Shown here: piece after piece, positions 7,312 to 13,109 of the stretch
How positions within the stretch are numbered: position 1 is the stretch's first letter
How the letters are laid out: each line of letters starts with the position of its first letter
IMG/VR virus record: IMGVR_UViG_3300037042_000145
Location: 1-20,304 of that record
DNA length: 20,304 nt
Direction: 5' to 3' (one strand)
Source of the DNA: a virus
Notes under the pieces: generated by a model
Database searches by the model: none
The model's input: only the letters and a program-made list of their open reading frames with translations
Told to the model about the DNA's origin: nothing
Position numbers and translations under genes: made by a program

Positions 7312-8130
7312 ATGCCTGTATCACTCAATGGCGCAACATCTGGATCGGTAACAATAACTGCTCCTGCCGTTGCCGGAACCAACACGCTCACGCTTCCAGC
7401 AGTGACTGACACGCTTGTAGGTCTAGCCGCTACGCAGACGCTTACTGGCAAGACATTAACTAGCCCGACAATTACTGGTGCGGTTTTATCCGCAGGAACA
7501 ACAACAGTTGCTCCGTTGGATTTTACGTCAGGGACCAACCTGACAACCGCCCTTGCTGGTGCAATGGAATATGATGGCAAGGTGTTCTACGGAACCCCGC
7601 AAGGCACGCAGCGCGGTATCATACCCGGCGCTCAGTTCTTTCGGTTGAACTCGAATCTTGGGGGTTCGGACGTAAACACGGTGCAGAGCGTGTTTGGGGT
7701 TAGCGTCACGTTGTCTGCCTCAACGGTATACGCTTTTGAAGGCGTTTATCTTTTTTCTAAAACTGCGGGGGCGACAAACCACTCTATTGGAACGGGGGTT
7801 GGGGGGTCGGCTACGCTTAACAATATTGGTTACAGTTCTCAAGGCGTTTTAAGTTCTGTTAACCCAATTTCAACTAGCAATTTTGGCAATTTTTTAGGAA
7901 CTACTGCTACAGCAACCGCAGTAACTGGCGTAGTTTCGGGTTCGGCTACTTTATTTAGTATATTACAATTAAAAGGCACGGTTAGCATCAATGGCGGCGG
8001 TACGTTCACGCCTCAGTACATTCTGTCTAATCCTCCCGGCGGTGCTTATTCAACTGTTGCAGGCAGCTACTTCCTGATCTACCCAATCGGCGCATCTGGG
8101 TCTAACACATCTGTAGGAACATGGGCATGA
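7312..8130 (+). CDS. Tail fibre/receptor-binding protein A (272 aa)
   Basis: Residues 5-56 are a stalk segment (LNGATSGSVTITAPAVAG, DTLVGLAATQTLTGKTL) of a type common in phage fibres. Residues 84-110 (MEYDGKVFYGTPQGTQRG, IPGAQFFRLN) lead into a ~160-residue C-terminal tip. Tip motifs are VYAFEGVYLFSKTAG, GTVSINGGGTFTPQY, PGGAYSTVAGSYFLIYPIG and NTSVGTWA at the end. I recall this tip as a recurring C-terminal domain in tailed-phage fibre-like proteins. The stalk is closely matched in the next gene, while the tip is different. The stop overlaps the next ATG by an ATGA junction. The receptor is unknown. Confidence 0.75.
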   Translation: MPVSLNGATSGSVTITAPAVAGTNTLTLPAVTDTLVGLAATQTLTGKTLTSPTITGAVLSAGTTTVAPLDFTSGTNLTTALAGAMEYDGKVFYGTPQGTQRGIIPGAQFFRLNSNLGGSDVNTVQSVFGVSVTLSASTVYAFEGVYLFSKTAGATNHSIGTGVGGSATLNNIGYSSQGVLSSVNPISTSNFGNFLGTTATATAVTGVVSGSATLFSILQLKGTVSINGGGTFTPQYILSNPPGGAYSTVAGSYFLIYPIGASGSNTSVGTWA

Positions 8131-8456
8131 CTGTAACTATTAACGGAACCACAGGTATCGCTGGTGTTGATGGCTCTGCTGCCACTCCCGCAGTGCAGGG
8201 CGGCGACACCAACACGGGTGTTTTCTACCCCGTTGCAGATACGGTAGCTATTTCAACGAGTGGCACTGAGCGGATGCGGGTTACAAGCACTGGTGTTAAT
8301 CTAAATGGCTCTACGTCTGGGACGCTTACGATTGCTGCTCCAGCAGTAGCAGGGACTAATACAATCACATTCCCTGCTGCAACAGACACGGTTGCAACCC
8401 TTGCTGCTACCCAGACATTAACCAATAAGACTATCCAAGGTGGTGCTATTACGTCT
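7324..8456 (+). repeat. Shared fibre stalk segment, two copies (7324-7479 and 8301-8456)
   Basis: Both copies encode 52 residues of the form LNGxTSGxxTIxAPAVAGTN, followed by TxxLVGLAATQTLTxKT or its variant. They sit in adjacent genes in front of different tips. A related QTLTNK motif occurs near 2815-2832 in the 709-aa fibre. Confidence 0.7.
8115..8118 (+). promoter_or_regulatory. Shine-Dalgarno that sets the 8127 start
   Basis: AGGA is 8 bases from ATG 8127 but only 2 from ATG 8121. This favours 8127, which also forms an ATGA overlap with the upstream stop. Confidence 0.55.
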
Positions 8457-8918
8457 GCTACCGCACAAGTACAACCAGCATCTCCTTCGGCGGTTGCTAA
8501 TGTTGATTTTACTGGCATCCCGTCATATGTGAAGCGTATTACTGTGATGTTTAGCGGCGTTAGTACAAACGGAACATCAACCCTACAAATTCAACTTGGG
8601 GCGGGGTCAATTACATCTACAGGGTATATTTCAACCTCAGTAAGTTTGACAACTGGAGCGGCGGCGTCAATAACTTCTGGTTTTTCAATTATACAAAATT
8701 CTGCTGCTACAGATACTATTTACGGGTCTGTGGTGATAAATACTTTAGGAAGCAACATTTGGACTGAAACAGGGTTATTACAACAATCAACTTCATCGCG
8801 GCTAGCTGCGTCTGCTGGCGGTGTTACTCTTGGCGGCACTCTTGACCGCGTTCGCATTACAACAGTCCTTGGTGTAGACACTTTTGACGCTGGCACTATC
8901 AACATTATGTACGAGTGA
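8127..8918 (+). CDS. Tail fibre/receptor-binding protein B (263 aa)
   Basis: The start at 8127 is chosen for spacing to AGGA and the ATGA overlap; an in-frame ATG at 8121 would add only two residues. Residues 22-56 contain the fibre motif GDTNTGVFYPVADTVAIS...ERMRVTSTG. Residues 59-110 match the stalk of the previous protein (LNGSTSG, AAPAVAGTNTITFPA, LAATQTLTNKT). The C-terminal ~140 residues start VDFTGIPSYVKRITVMFSGV and end GGTLDRVRITTVLGVDTFD...INIMYE, a tip recurring in unrelated phage fibres. There is no enzymatic signature. It is probably a second fibre or receptor-binding protein made by coupled translation with the upstream gene. The ligand is unknown. Confidence 0.75.
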   Translation: MTVTINGTTGIAGVDGSAATPAVQGGDTNTGVFYPVADTVAISTSGTERMRVTSTGVNLNGSTSGTLTIAAPAVAGTNTITFPAATDTVATLAATQTLTNKTIQGGAITSATAQVQPASPSAVANVDFTGIPSYVKRITVMFSGVSTNGTSTLQIQLGAGSITSTGYISTSVSLTTGAAASITSGFSIIQNSAATDTIYGSVVINTLGSNIWTETGLLQQSTSSRLAASAGGVTLGGTLDRVRITTVLGVDTFDAGTINIMYE

Positions 8919-8930
8919 GGATTAACTACC

Positions 8931-10121
8931 ATGAGTACCGTAAAAGCTACTAACTTCCAGAACGCCTCATCTGCTACCGCCAACATGGTAACAGATGCCA
9001 GTGGCAACGTGTCCTTTGGCAATGCGGTAACTGTGGCTGGAAACACTACAATCACTGGTAGCCTTGTTCCGTCCTCGTCGTTTCTACGCAACCGCATCAT
9101 CAACGGGGATATGCGGATAGATCAGCGTAATTCTGGGACTGAAGTAAATCCTGCGGTCAGTGGCGCATATTATCTTGATAGATGGGAAGCAATATCTAAT
9201 GCCGCATCAAAATTTAAAATTGGTCAAAATGCTGGTGCAGTAACTCCTCCAACAGGGTACACAAACTACCTTGGGTTGACTTCACTTTCAGCATATACGG
9301 TTGGCGCAGCAGAAGTATTTGCCGTTAGACAACTTATTGAAGGCTTAAATATTTCTGATTTTGCATGGGGTACGGCATCTGCGGCAACAGTAACTTTGTC
9401 TTTTTGGGTGCGTAGTTCACTGACTGGAACTTTTGGTGGGTCACTGAAAAATAGTGCTTCAGATCGTTCTTATCCATATACATACACAATTTCTGTGGCA
9501 AATACATGGGAACAGAAAACTGTAACGATAGCTGGTGATACATCTGGAACTTGGCTTACAACCAACGGAATAGGTGTAAATTTATTTTTTAGTATTGGTT
9601 CTGGTGCAACATTTTCTGGAACTGCGGGTGCGTGGGCGTCAGCTAACTACACTTCAGCCACAGGTGCAACCTCAGTAGTCGGCACATCTGGTGCTACCTT
9701 CTACGTCACAGGCGTACAGCTTGAGGTTGGCACAGTCGCCACACCATTTGAGCGGCAGATATACAATGCTCAGTTAGCGCAGTGTCAGAGGTATTATTAC
9801 AGAACTACCGCCGCAGCTGCGTCAAGAGCAATTGGTAACGGATATGTTAATAGTACAACCATTGCGGATTTTACTGCACCGTTTCCTGTGACAATGCGTG
9901 ACGAACCTTCTGCGCTTGAACAAACTGGTACTGCATCAAATTATACTGTTGTAGCAGGGGCTGGCAATGTGGTTTGCTCGGTTGTACCTACTTATGTGGC
10001 ATCCTCACAGTGGGGCGCACAGTATCGGTTTACGGTAGCATCTGGTTTGACAACGGGCCAAGCAACACTAGCCAAAACAACAGTCACGGGTGCATATCTC
10101 GGATGGAGTGCAGAATTATGA
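8931..10121 (+). CDS. Tail fibre protein with NRIINGDMRIDQRN carbohydrate-binding-like domain (396 aa)
   Basis: Residues 1-50 are a short stalk (VTDASGNVSFGNAVTVAGN). Residues 54-67 carry NRIINGDMRIDQRN, and YYLDRW follows at 80-85. Next comes a jelly-roll-like domain with RQLIEGLNI, WGTASAATVTLSFWVRSS, GSLKNSASDRSYPYTYTIS, WEQKTVTIAGDTSGTWL and ATFYVTGVQLEVGT..TPFE. The C-terminal part begins with AQLAQCQRYYYRT. This arrangement is well known in phage and prophage fibre proteins, where the central domain resembles carbohydrate-binding modules. GAGGA at 8917-8921 precedes the start. The stop overlaps the next gene by an ATGA junction. Receptor or glycan binding is inferred from the family. 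Confidence 0.8.
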   Translation: MSTVKATNFQNASSATANMVTDASGNVSFGNAVTVAGNTTITGSLVPSSSFLRNRIINGDMRIDQRNSGTEVNPAVSGAYYLDRWEAISNAASKFKIGQNAGAVTPPTGYTNYLGLTSLSAYTVGAAEVFAVRQLIEGLNISDFAWGTASAATVTLSFWVRSSLTGTFGGSLKNSASDRSYPYTYTISVANTWEQKTVTIAGDTSGTWLTTNGIGVNLFFSIGSGATFSGTAGAWASANYTSATGATSVVGTSGATFYVTGVQLEVGTVATPFERQIYNAQLAQCQRYYYRTTAAAASRAIGNGYVNSTTIADFTAPFPVTMRDEPSALEQTGTASNYTVVAGAGNVVCSVVPTYVASSQWGAQYRFTVASGLTTGQATLAKTTVTGAYLGWSAEL

Positions 10122-10279
10122 TTTTTAAATGTCTTCCATTAATTGAAGGTGAAGAACAAATCTACGCCCGTGTAGATGAGGACGGCCTAATCCGTTTGAC
10201 TTGCACGGCTGAATATCCAGAGTTCAAAGCATGGGTAGCCGAGGGCAACACACCACTACCCGCTGATGAGACAGAATGA
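10118..10279 (+). CDS. Short fibre-associated protein (53 aa)
   Basis: ATG 10118 overlaps the fibre stop (ATGA), so this start is preferred to upstream in-frame ATGs inside the fibre gene. It encodes 53 residues with a two-strand-like start (IFKCLPLIEGEEQIYARV), DEDGLIRLT and the C-terminal pattern EFKAWVAEGNTPLPADE. The W..xGNTPxPAD ending is common in small proteins encoded directly after phage fibre genes, and in the C-termini of some tail fibre assembly proteins. A chaperone role is therefore possible but unproven. Its stop again overlaps the next start by ATGA. Confidence 0.65.
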   Translation: MIFKCLPLIEGEEQIYARVDEDGLIRLTCTAEYPEFKAWVAEGNTPLPADETE

Positions 10280-10512
10280 TGGACACGCAGACCCTAATTA
10301 ATCTTGGCGGTGCAATCATCCTTGCAGGGATGGGATGGTTGGCCCGTGAGCTTTGGGGAGCTGTTAAAGAACTCCGTAAAGACCTCCACATTATAGAGGT
10401 TGCGTTACCGTCAAATTACATTCGGAAAGATGAATTTGCTGATGGGGTCAAAGAGTTAAAAGATATTTGCCGTCAAATATTTGAGCGTTTAGAAAACAAA
10501 GCGGACAAGTAA
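10276..10512 (+). CDS. Small membrane protein with coiled-coil domain, lysis-region (78 aa)
   Basis: It begins at ATG 10276 in an ATGA overlap; a second Met at 10279 is an equally possible start. Residues 8-23 (INLGGAIILAGMGWLA) form one predicted membrane segment. The rest is charged and helical (ELWGAVKELRKDLHIIEV, then RKDEFADGVKELKDICRQI), with heptad-like spacing. The N-terminal TM plus soluble helix layout matches an inner-membrane spanin subunit, but such proteins are also common phage accessory proteins with no known function. Its position two genes before a lipoprotein and three before the holin candidates makes a lysis role reasonable. The evidence is topological only. The next gene follows with no gap. 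Confidence 0.6.
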   Translation: MMDTQTLINLGGAIILAGMGWLARELWGAVKELRKDLHIIEVALPSNYIRKDEFADGVKELKDICRQIFERLENKADK

Positions 10513-10983
10513 ATGGACCCCTTTACGCTTTTGGCAGGCGCAACGGCCCTCTATAATGGAATAAAGAGCGCGACCGACGCTGGCCACGAAGCCATCGACG
10601 TTGTAGAGCGCGTGGGGAGTCTGTTTGCGAGGATTGCGCAGATCACGCAATTAACCTCTGGGCAGCGGAAAAAGAAACTTTTTCAAAGCCAAGCAGAATA
10701 CGAGGCTGAAGCAATTAAGCTATATGCTTTGAGAGCTAAGGCTCAGCAGTTGCAACTTGATACAAAGAACCTGTTTGTAGGGGCATACGGTCAACAGGCG
10801 TGGATTTCCATTCAGAAGGAAGTAACGGAAATGCGTAAAGAGGCCGTGCGTCAGGCCGCTATTGCGCAGAAGGAAGCCGAGGAACGCCAAGCTGAGCTTA
10901 TCTTGGGTGCGTGGATGTTCTTGGGCGTCATTGTTATGGCTCTTGTTCTTGCACTTTTTGTTTATCTGACCGCACACAAATGA
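10513..10983 (+). CDS. Tail-anchored helical phage membrane protein (156 aa)
   Basis: The ATG follows the previous stop immediately. Residues 1-45 are a mixed helical segment (MDPFTLLAGATALYNGIKSA). Residues 55-128 are strongly helical and rich in A, K, E, Q, with EAIKLYALRAKAQQLQ, GAYGQQAWISIQKEV and a likely coiled coil at about 100-128. Residues 130-153 (ILGAWMFLGVIVMALVLALF) form a single C-terminal membrane segment. I recall a family of phage proteins with this architecture (DP.TL start, YG..AW motif, C-terminal TM) near lysis genes of podoviruses and cyanophages. Its function is unknown; holin-accessory or spanin-like roles are guesses. The stop overlaps the lipoprotein start by ATGA. 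Confidence 0.6.
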   Translation: MDPFTLLAGATALYNGIKSATDAGHEAIDVVERVGSLFARIAQITQLTSGQRKKKLFQSQAEYEAEAIKLYALRAKAQQLQLDTKNLFVGAYGQQAWISIQKEVTEMRKEAVRQAAIAQKEAEERQAELILGAWMFLGVIVMALVLALFVYLTAHK

Positions 10984-11162
10984 AATATCTGTTAGCGGTT
11001 GCATTTTTGGTTTTGTCAGGGTGCGAGGACCGCTATCGTTACCCGTGCCAAGACCCTGCTAATTGGGACTCACCTGAATGCAATCCTCCTATTTGCACAG
11101 CCTCTGGAACCTGTTCCGCAGACACCCTAAAAAGAAATCCATGCGGAGCCGTCGCAAGATGA
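10980..11162 (+). CDS. Small Cys-rich lipoprotein, o-spanin candidate (60 aa)
   Basis: ATG 10980 overlaps the upstream stop; the in-frame ATG at 10911 is inside the preceding gene and would disrupt the signal. The N-terminus MKYLLAVAFLVLSGC is a clear type II signal peptide with lipobox LSGC and lipidated Cys15. The mature part is 46 residues with Cys at 23, 34, 39, 45 and 55, and motifs DRYRYPCQDPANW and PECNPPICTASGTC. The size and location in a lysis cassette fit an outer-membrane spanin (Rz1-type), though Rz1 is usually Pro-rich rather than Cys-rich. Similar short lipoproteins with RYRYxCQ and a Cys-Pro pattern occur in other podoviruses. The stop overlaps the next ATG (ATGA). Confidence 0.7.
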   Translation: MKYLLAVAFLVLSGCEDRYRYPCQDPANWDSPECNPPICTASGTCSADTLKRNPCGAVAR

Positions 11163-11416
11163 GGATCAAAGAGGATGAACTCCATGCTCTCTTGCAGTTT
11201 ATCATCGGGGTCAGCCTGTGCCTGACACTGACGGGGACGGTGTTTGCCGTGCTGTATAGCCTGATATTTGTTGTACAGCCTATTGACGGACAAGCTCCAA
11301 ACGACCAAGAATTTTTCAAGTTAATCGCCCCAATCGCAACATTTCTGACAGGCACGCTGTCGGGCATTATGTTAGGGTCAAAATCTACAGGAGGTAAGGA
11401 CGATGGACCTACTTAA
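11159..11416 (+). CDS. Two-TM holin candidate (85 aa)
   Basis: ATG 11159 forms an ATGA overlap with the lipoprotein stop. The protein has a charged N-terminus (MRIKEDE), TM1 at about residues 11-39 (LLQFIIGVSLCLTLTGTVFA), a short loop with QPIDGQAPND, and TM2 at about 53-73 (FFKLIAPIATFLTGTLSGIM), ending in a charged tail. Size, two membrane spans and position before the endolysin fit a small class II-like holin, or a conserved phage membrane protein of this type. An in-frame ATG at 11141 would add six residues, MRSRRK, giving a positively charged extension like that of lambda-type antiholins. Which form is made is unknown. Confidence 0.6.
   Translation: MRIKEDELHALLQFIIGVSLCLTLTGTVFAVLYSLIFVVQPIDGQAPNDQEFFKLIAPIATFLTGTLSGIMLGSKSTGGKDDGPT
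11389..11395 (+). promoter_or_regulatory. Strong Shine-Dalgarno for the GTA-type holin
   Basis: AGGAGGT lies 7 bases before ATG 11403 and inside the end of the two-TM gene. It is among the strongest ribosome sites in the window. Confidence 0.65.
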
Positions 11417-11930
11417 AACATTTGGGCCTTTGCTTGGCTCGGTTGCACCAAGCATTGCAACAGCCCTTGGTGGCCCTTTGGCTGGCATGGCAACAAAGGC
11501 GTTGTCTCAGGCGTTGCTCGGCAACGAGGACGGCTCTGAGGACGATCTGCAAACGGCGCTACGTTCTGCCTCCCCTGAGCAGCTTGCAACGGTTAAGAAG
11601 ATTGACGCAGATTTCCGTGTCCAGATGAAAAGCCTTGATATTGATCTTGAAGCTCTTGCGGTAGACGACCGTAAGTCAGCAAGAGATATGCAAAAAGAAG
11701 TCAAAGACTGGATTCCACGGGCGTTGGCGGTGAGTGTAACTCTAGGATATTTTTCCATTATTGGGTACGTCTTGGCTATGGGGCTGCCCATTAACGGGTC
11801 GGAAGTGCTTCTAATGTTGCTCGGCACTTTGTCGGCAGGATGGACAGGCGTTATGGCTTTTTACTTTGGCTCATCGTCGGGGTCACAGAAGAAAGACCAG
11901 ATGATCTACAACTCGACGCCAAAGGAATAA
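11403..11930 (+). CDS. GTA_holin_3TM-like phage holin/membrane protein (175 aa)
   Basis: It overlaps the previous gene by 14 bases. Residues 8-30 are a hydrophobic Gly/Ala helix (GPLLGSVAPSIATALGGPLA). Residues 41-100 are polar and helical and include DDRKSARDM at 88-96, a hallmark I recall for the family that includes Pfam GTA_holin_3TM (holin of gene-transfer agents). TM2 (about 107-128, ALAVSVTLGYFSIIGYVLAM) and TM3 (134-155, EVLLMLLGTLSAGWTGVMAF) are followed by YFGSSSGSQKKD. The three hydrophobic segments and adjacency to the endolysin support a holin role, and release of endolysin or virions is the known role of the GTA version. Whether this or the two-TM protein is the main holin is open. 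Confidence 0.7.
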   Translation: MDLLKTFGPLLGSVAPSIATALGGPLAGMATKALSQALLGNEDGSEDDLQTALRSASPEQLATVKKIDADFRVQMKSLDIDLEALAVDDRKSARDMQKEVKDWIPRALAVSVTLGYFSIIGYVLAMGLPINGSEVLLMLLGTLSAGWTGVMAFYFGSSSGSQKKDQMIYNSTPKE

Positions 11931-11933
11931 ACC

Positions 11934-12446
11934 ATGAAACAGAACTTTGAAGAATGTCTTGCCCATGTGTTAAAACATGAAGGCGGCTATGTTGATCATC
12001 CCAAAGACCCCGGCGGCGCTACCAACTTGGGATGCACCAAGAAAGTTTGGGAAGAGTGGGTTGGGCATGAGGTAACAAAAGATGACATTAAAGCCCTCAC
12101 AGTCTCCGATGTCGCCCCGCTCTACAAAGCGCGGTACTGGGACAAGTGCCGCTGCGATGACCTTCCGCATGGGGTGGATTTTGCTGTTTTTGACATTGCT
12201 ATTAATTCTGGTCCTTCTCGCGCCGCCAAGTTTCTTCAAGCTGCTTGTAATGTGGTCGCTGATGGGGCTATCGGACCTGCTACACTTGCAGCGGTAGCAA
12301 AGATGGACTCCAGTGAACTGGCGGCGAAAATTTGCGATGCAAGATTGGTTTTCTTGCAAGGTTTGCCCACTTGGAGTACATTTGGAAAAGGATGGGGCCG
12401 TCGCGTAGCAGAGGTTGCTCAGACCTCTGCAAAAATGGTTGGATAA
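11934..12446 (+). CDS. Endolysin, glycoside hydrolase family 108 N-acetylmuramidase (170 aa)
   Basis: AAAGGA 8 bases upstream supports the start. The N-terminal catalytic domain carries the GH108 signature LKHEGGYVDHPKDPGGATN, with the predicted catalytic glutamate at Glu16, followed by TKKVWEEW and LYKARYWDKCRCDDLP. From about residue 80, HGVDFAVFDIAINSGPSRA leads into the Pfam PG_binding_3 region, which contains the DGAIGPAT motif (110-117) and ends near residue 165. Length is typical of the family (~160-180). It cleaves the glycan backbone of peptidoglycan. No signal peptide or SAR-type TM is seen, so it should need a holin. Five cysteines (8, 34, 72, 74, 105, with 134 a sixth) are more than usual for this size. 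No gene symbol is assigned. Confidence 0.9.
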   Translation: MKQNFEECLAHVLKHEGGYVDHPKDPGGATNLGCTKKVWEEWVGHEVTKDDIKALTVSDVAPLYKARYWDKCRCDDLPHGVDFAVFDIAINSGPSRAAKFLQAACNVVADGAIGPATLAAVAKMDSSELAAKICDARLVFLQGLPTWSTFGKGWGRRVAEVAQTSAKMVG

Positions 12447-12447
12447 A

Positions 12448-13107
12448 ATGACTTCACAGACCGGGATGACCTTCAGTGAATTGCAAACCGACATCCAGAA
12501 CTATCTGGAGCGCGGGGCTTCATCTGCTGTCGATCCCATTGTTTACCAACAGATTCCACGGTTAATCACCCTTGCTGAACGACGTATTTCAGCAGACTTG
12601 AAGATTGAAGGCTTTATCGTTGCCGTCACTACAAATTTTCAAAATGGTGTTTCTGTATATCCAAAGCCGGATAGGTGGAGAAGGACTATCTCTATCAACT
12701 TTGGAACTGGTGCAACAAACGCAATCAGGACTTTCTTGTTTCCGCGTAGCTATGAGTATATCAGAAGCTACTGGCCTAATGAGGCACTGACTGACCAACC
12801 TAAATTTTACGCTGATTACAACTATAATAACTGGCTGATTGGTCCTACACCTAACGAGGACACCCCAGCCGAGATTCTTTATTATGAAATTCCAGCCCTT
12901 CTTAGCGACGTTGTACAGACAAACTGGCTTACGGAATACGCCCCACAGCTTATCCTGTATGGTTCATTGCTTGAGGCAACGCCATTTTTGAAGAACGATG
13001 AACGCATTCCGGTCTGGCAAAATTTCTATGACACGGCTCTACAGGCCATCAATAAAGAAGACCTCAAGAGAATTGTTGACCGCAGCACAACGCGAGATGG
13101 GGCATAA
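12448..13107 (+). CDS. Head-tail adaptor-like protein, SU10/phiEco32 type (219 aa)
   Basis: ATG 12448 is 1 base after the endolysin stop; ATG 12466 (MTFSELQTDIQNYL) is a reasonable alternative that removes six residues and matches the usual start of this family. The protein shows SELQTDIQNYLERG, helical IPRLITLAERRISADLKI, a beta region (VYPKPDRWRRTISINF), LFPRSYEYIRSYWP, KFYADYNYNNWLIGPTPN and AEILYYEIPALLSD. These features match phage adaptor proteins that bind below the portal and connect to the tail in podoviruses. It is followed directly by other tail genes, as expected. The family call is from remembered pattern, not a search. Confidence 0.65.
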   Translation: MTSQTGMTFSELQTDIQNYLERGASSAVDPIVYQQIPRLITLAERRISADLKIEGFIVAVTTNFQNGVSVYPKPDRWRRTISINFGTGATNAIRTFLFPRSYEYIRSYWPNEALTDQPKFYADYNYNNWLIGPTPNEDTPAEILYYEIPALLSDVVQTNWLTEYAPQLILYGSLLEATPFLKNDERIPVWQNFYDTALQAINKEDLKRIVDRSTTRDGA

Positions 13108-13109
13108 CT

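Noticed and set aside
9974-10117. Longer version of the 53-aa gene
   Set aside because: The extension overlaps the coding end of the 396-aa fibre; ATG 10118 has the ATGA junction.
1017-10121. Diversity-generating retroelement targeting fibre tips
   Set aside because: No reverse transcriptase, no template/variable repeat pair and no C-type lectin tip was seen; repeats here vary at third positions, not mainly at adenines.
10911-10979. Longer version of the lipoprotein
   Set aside because: It would put 23 residues before the signal peptide and overlap the upstream gene.
11970-12494. Antisense 174-aa ORF
   Set aside because: It lies across the GH108 endolysin, whose catalytic motif is clear on the + strand.
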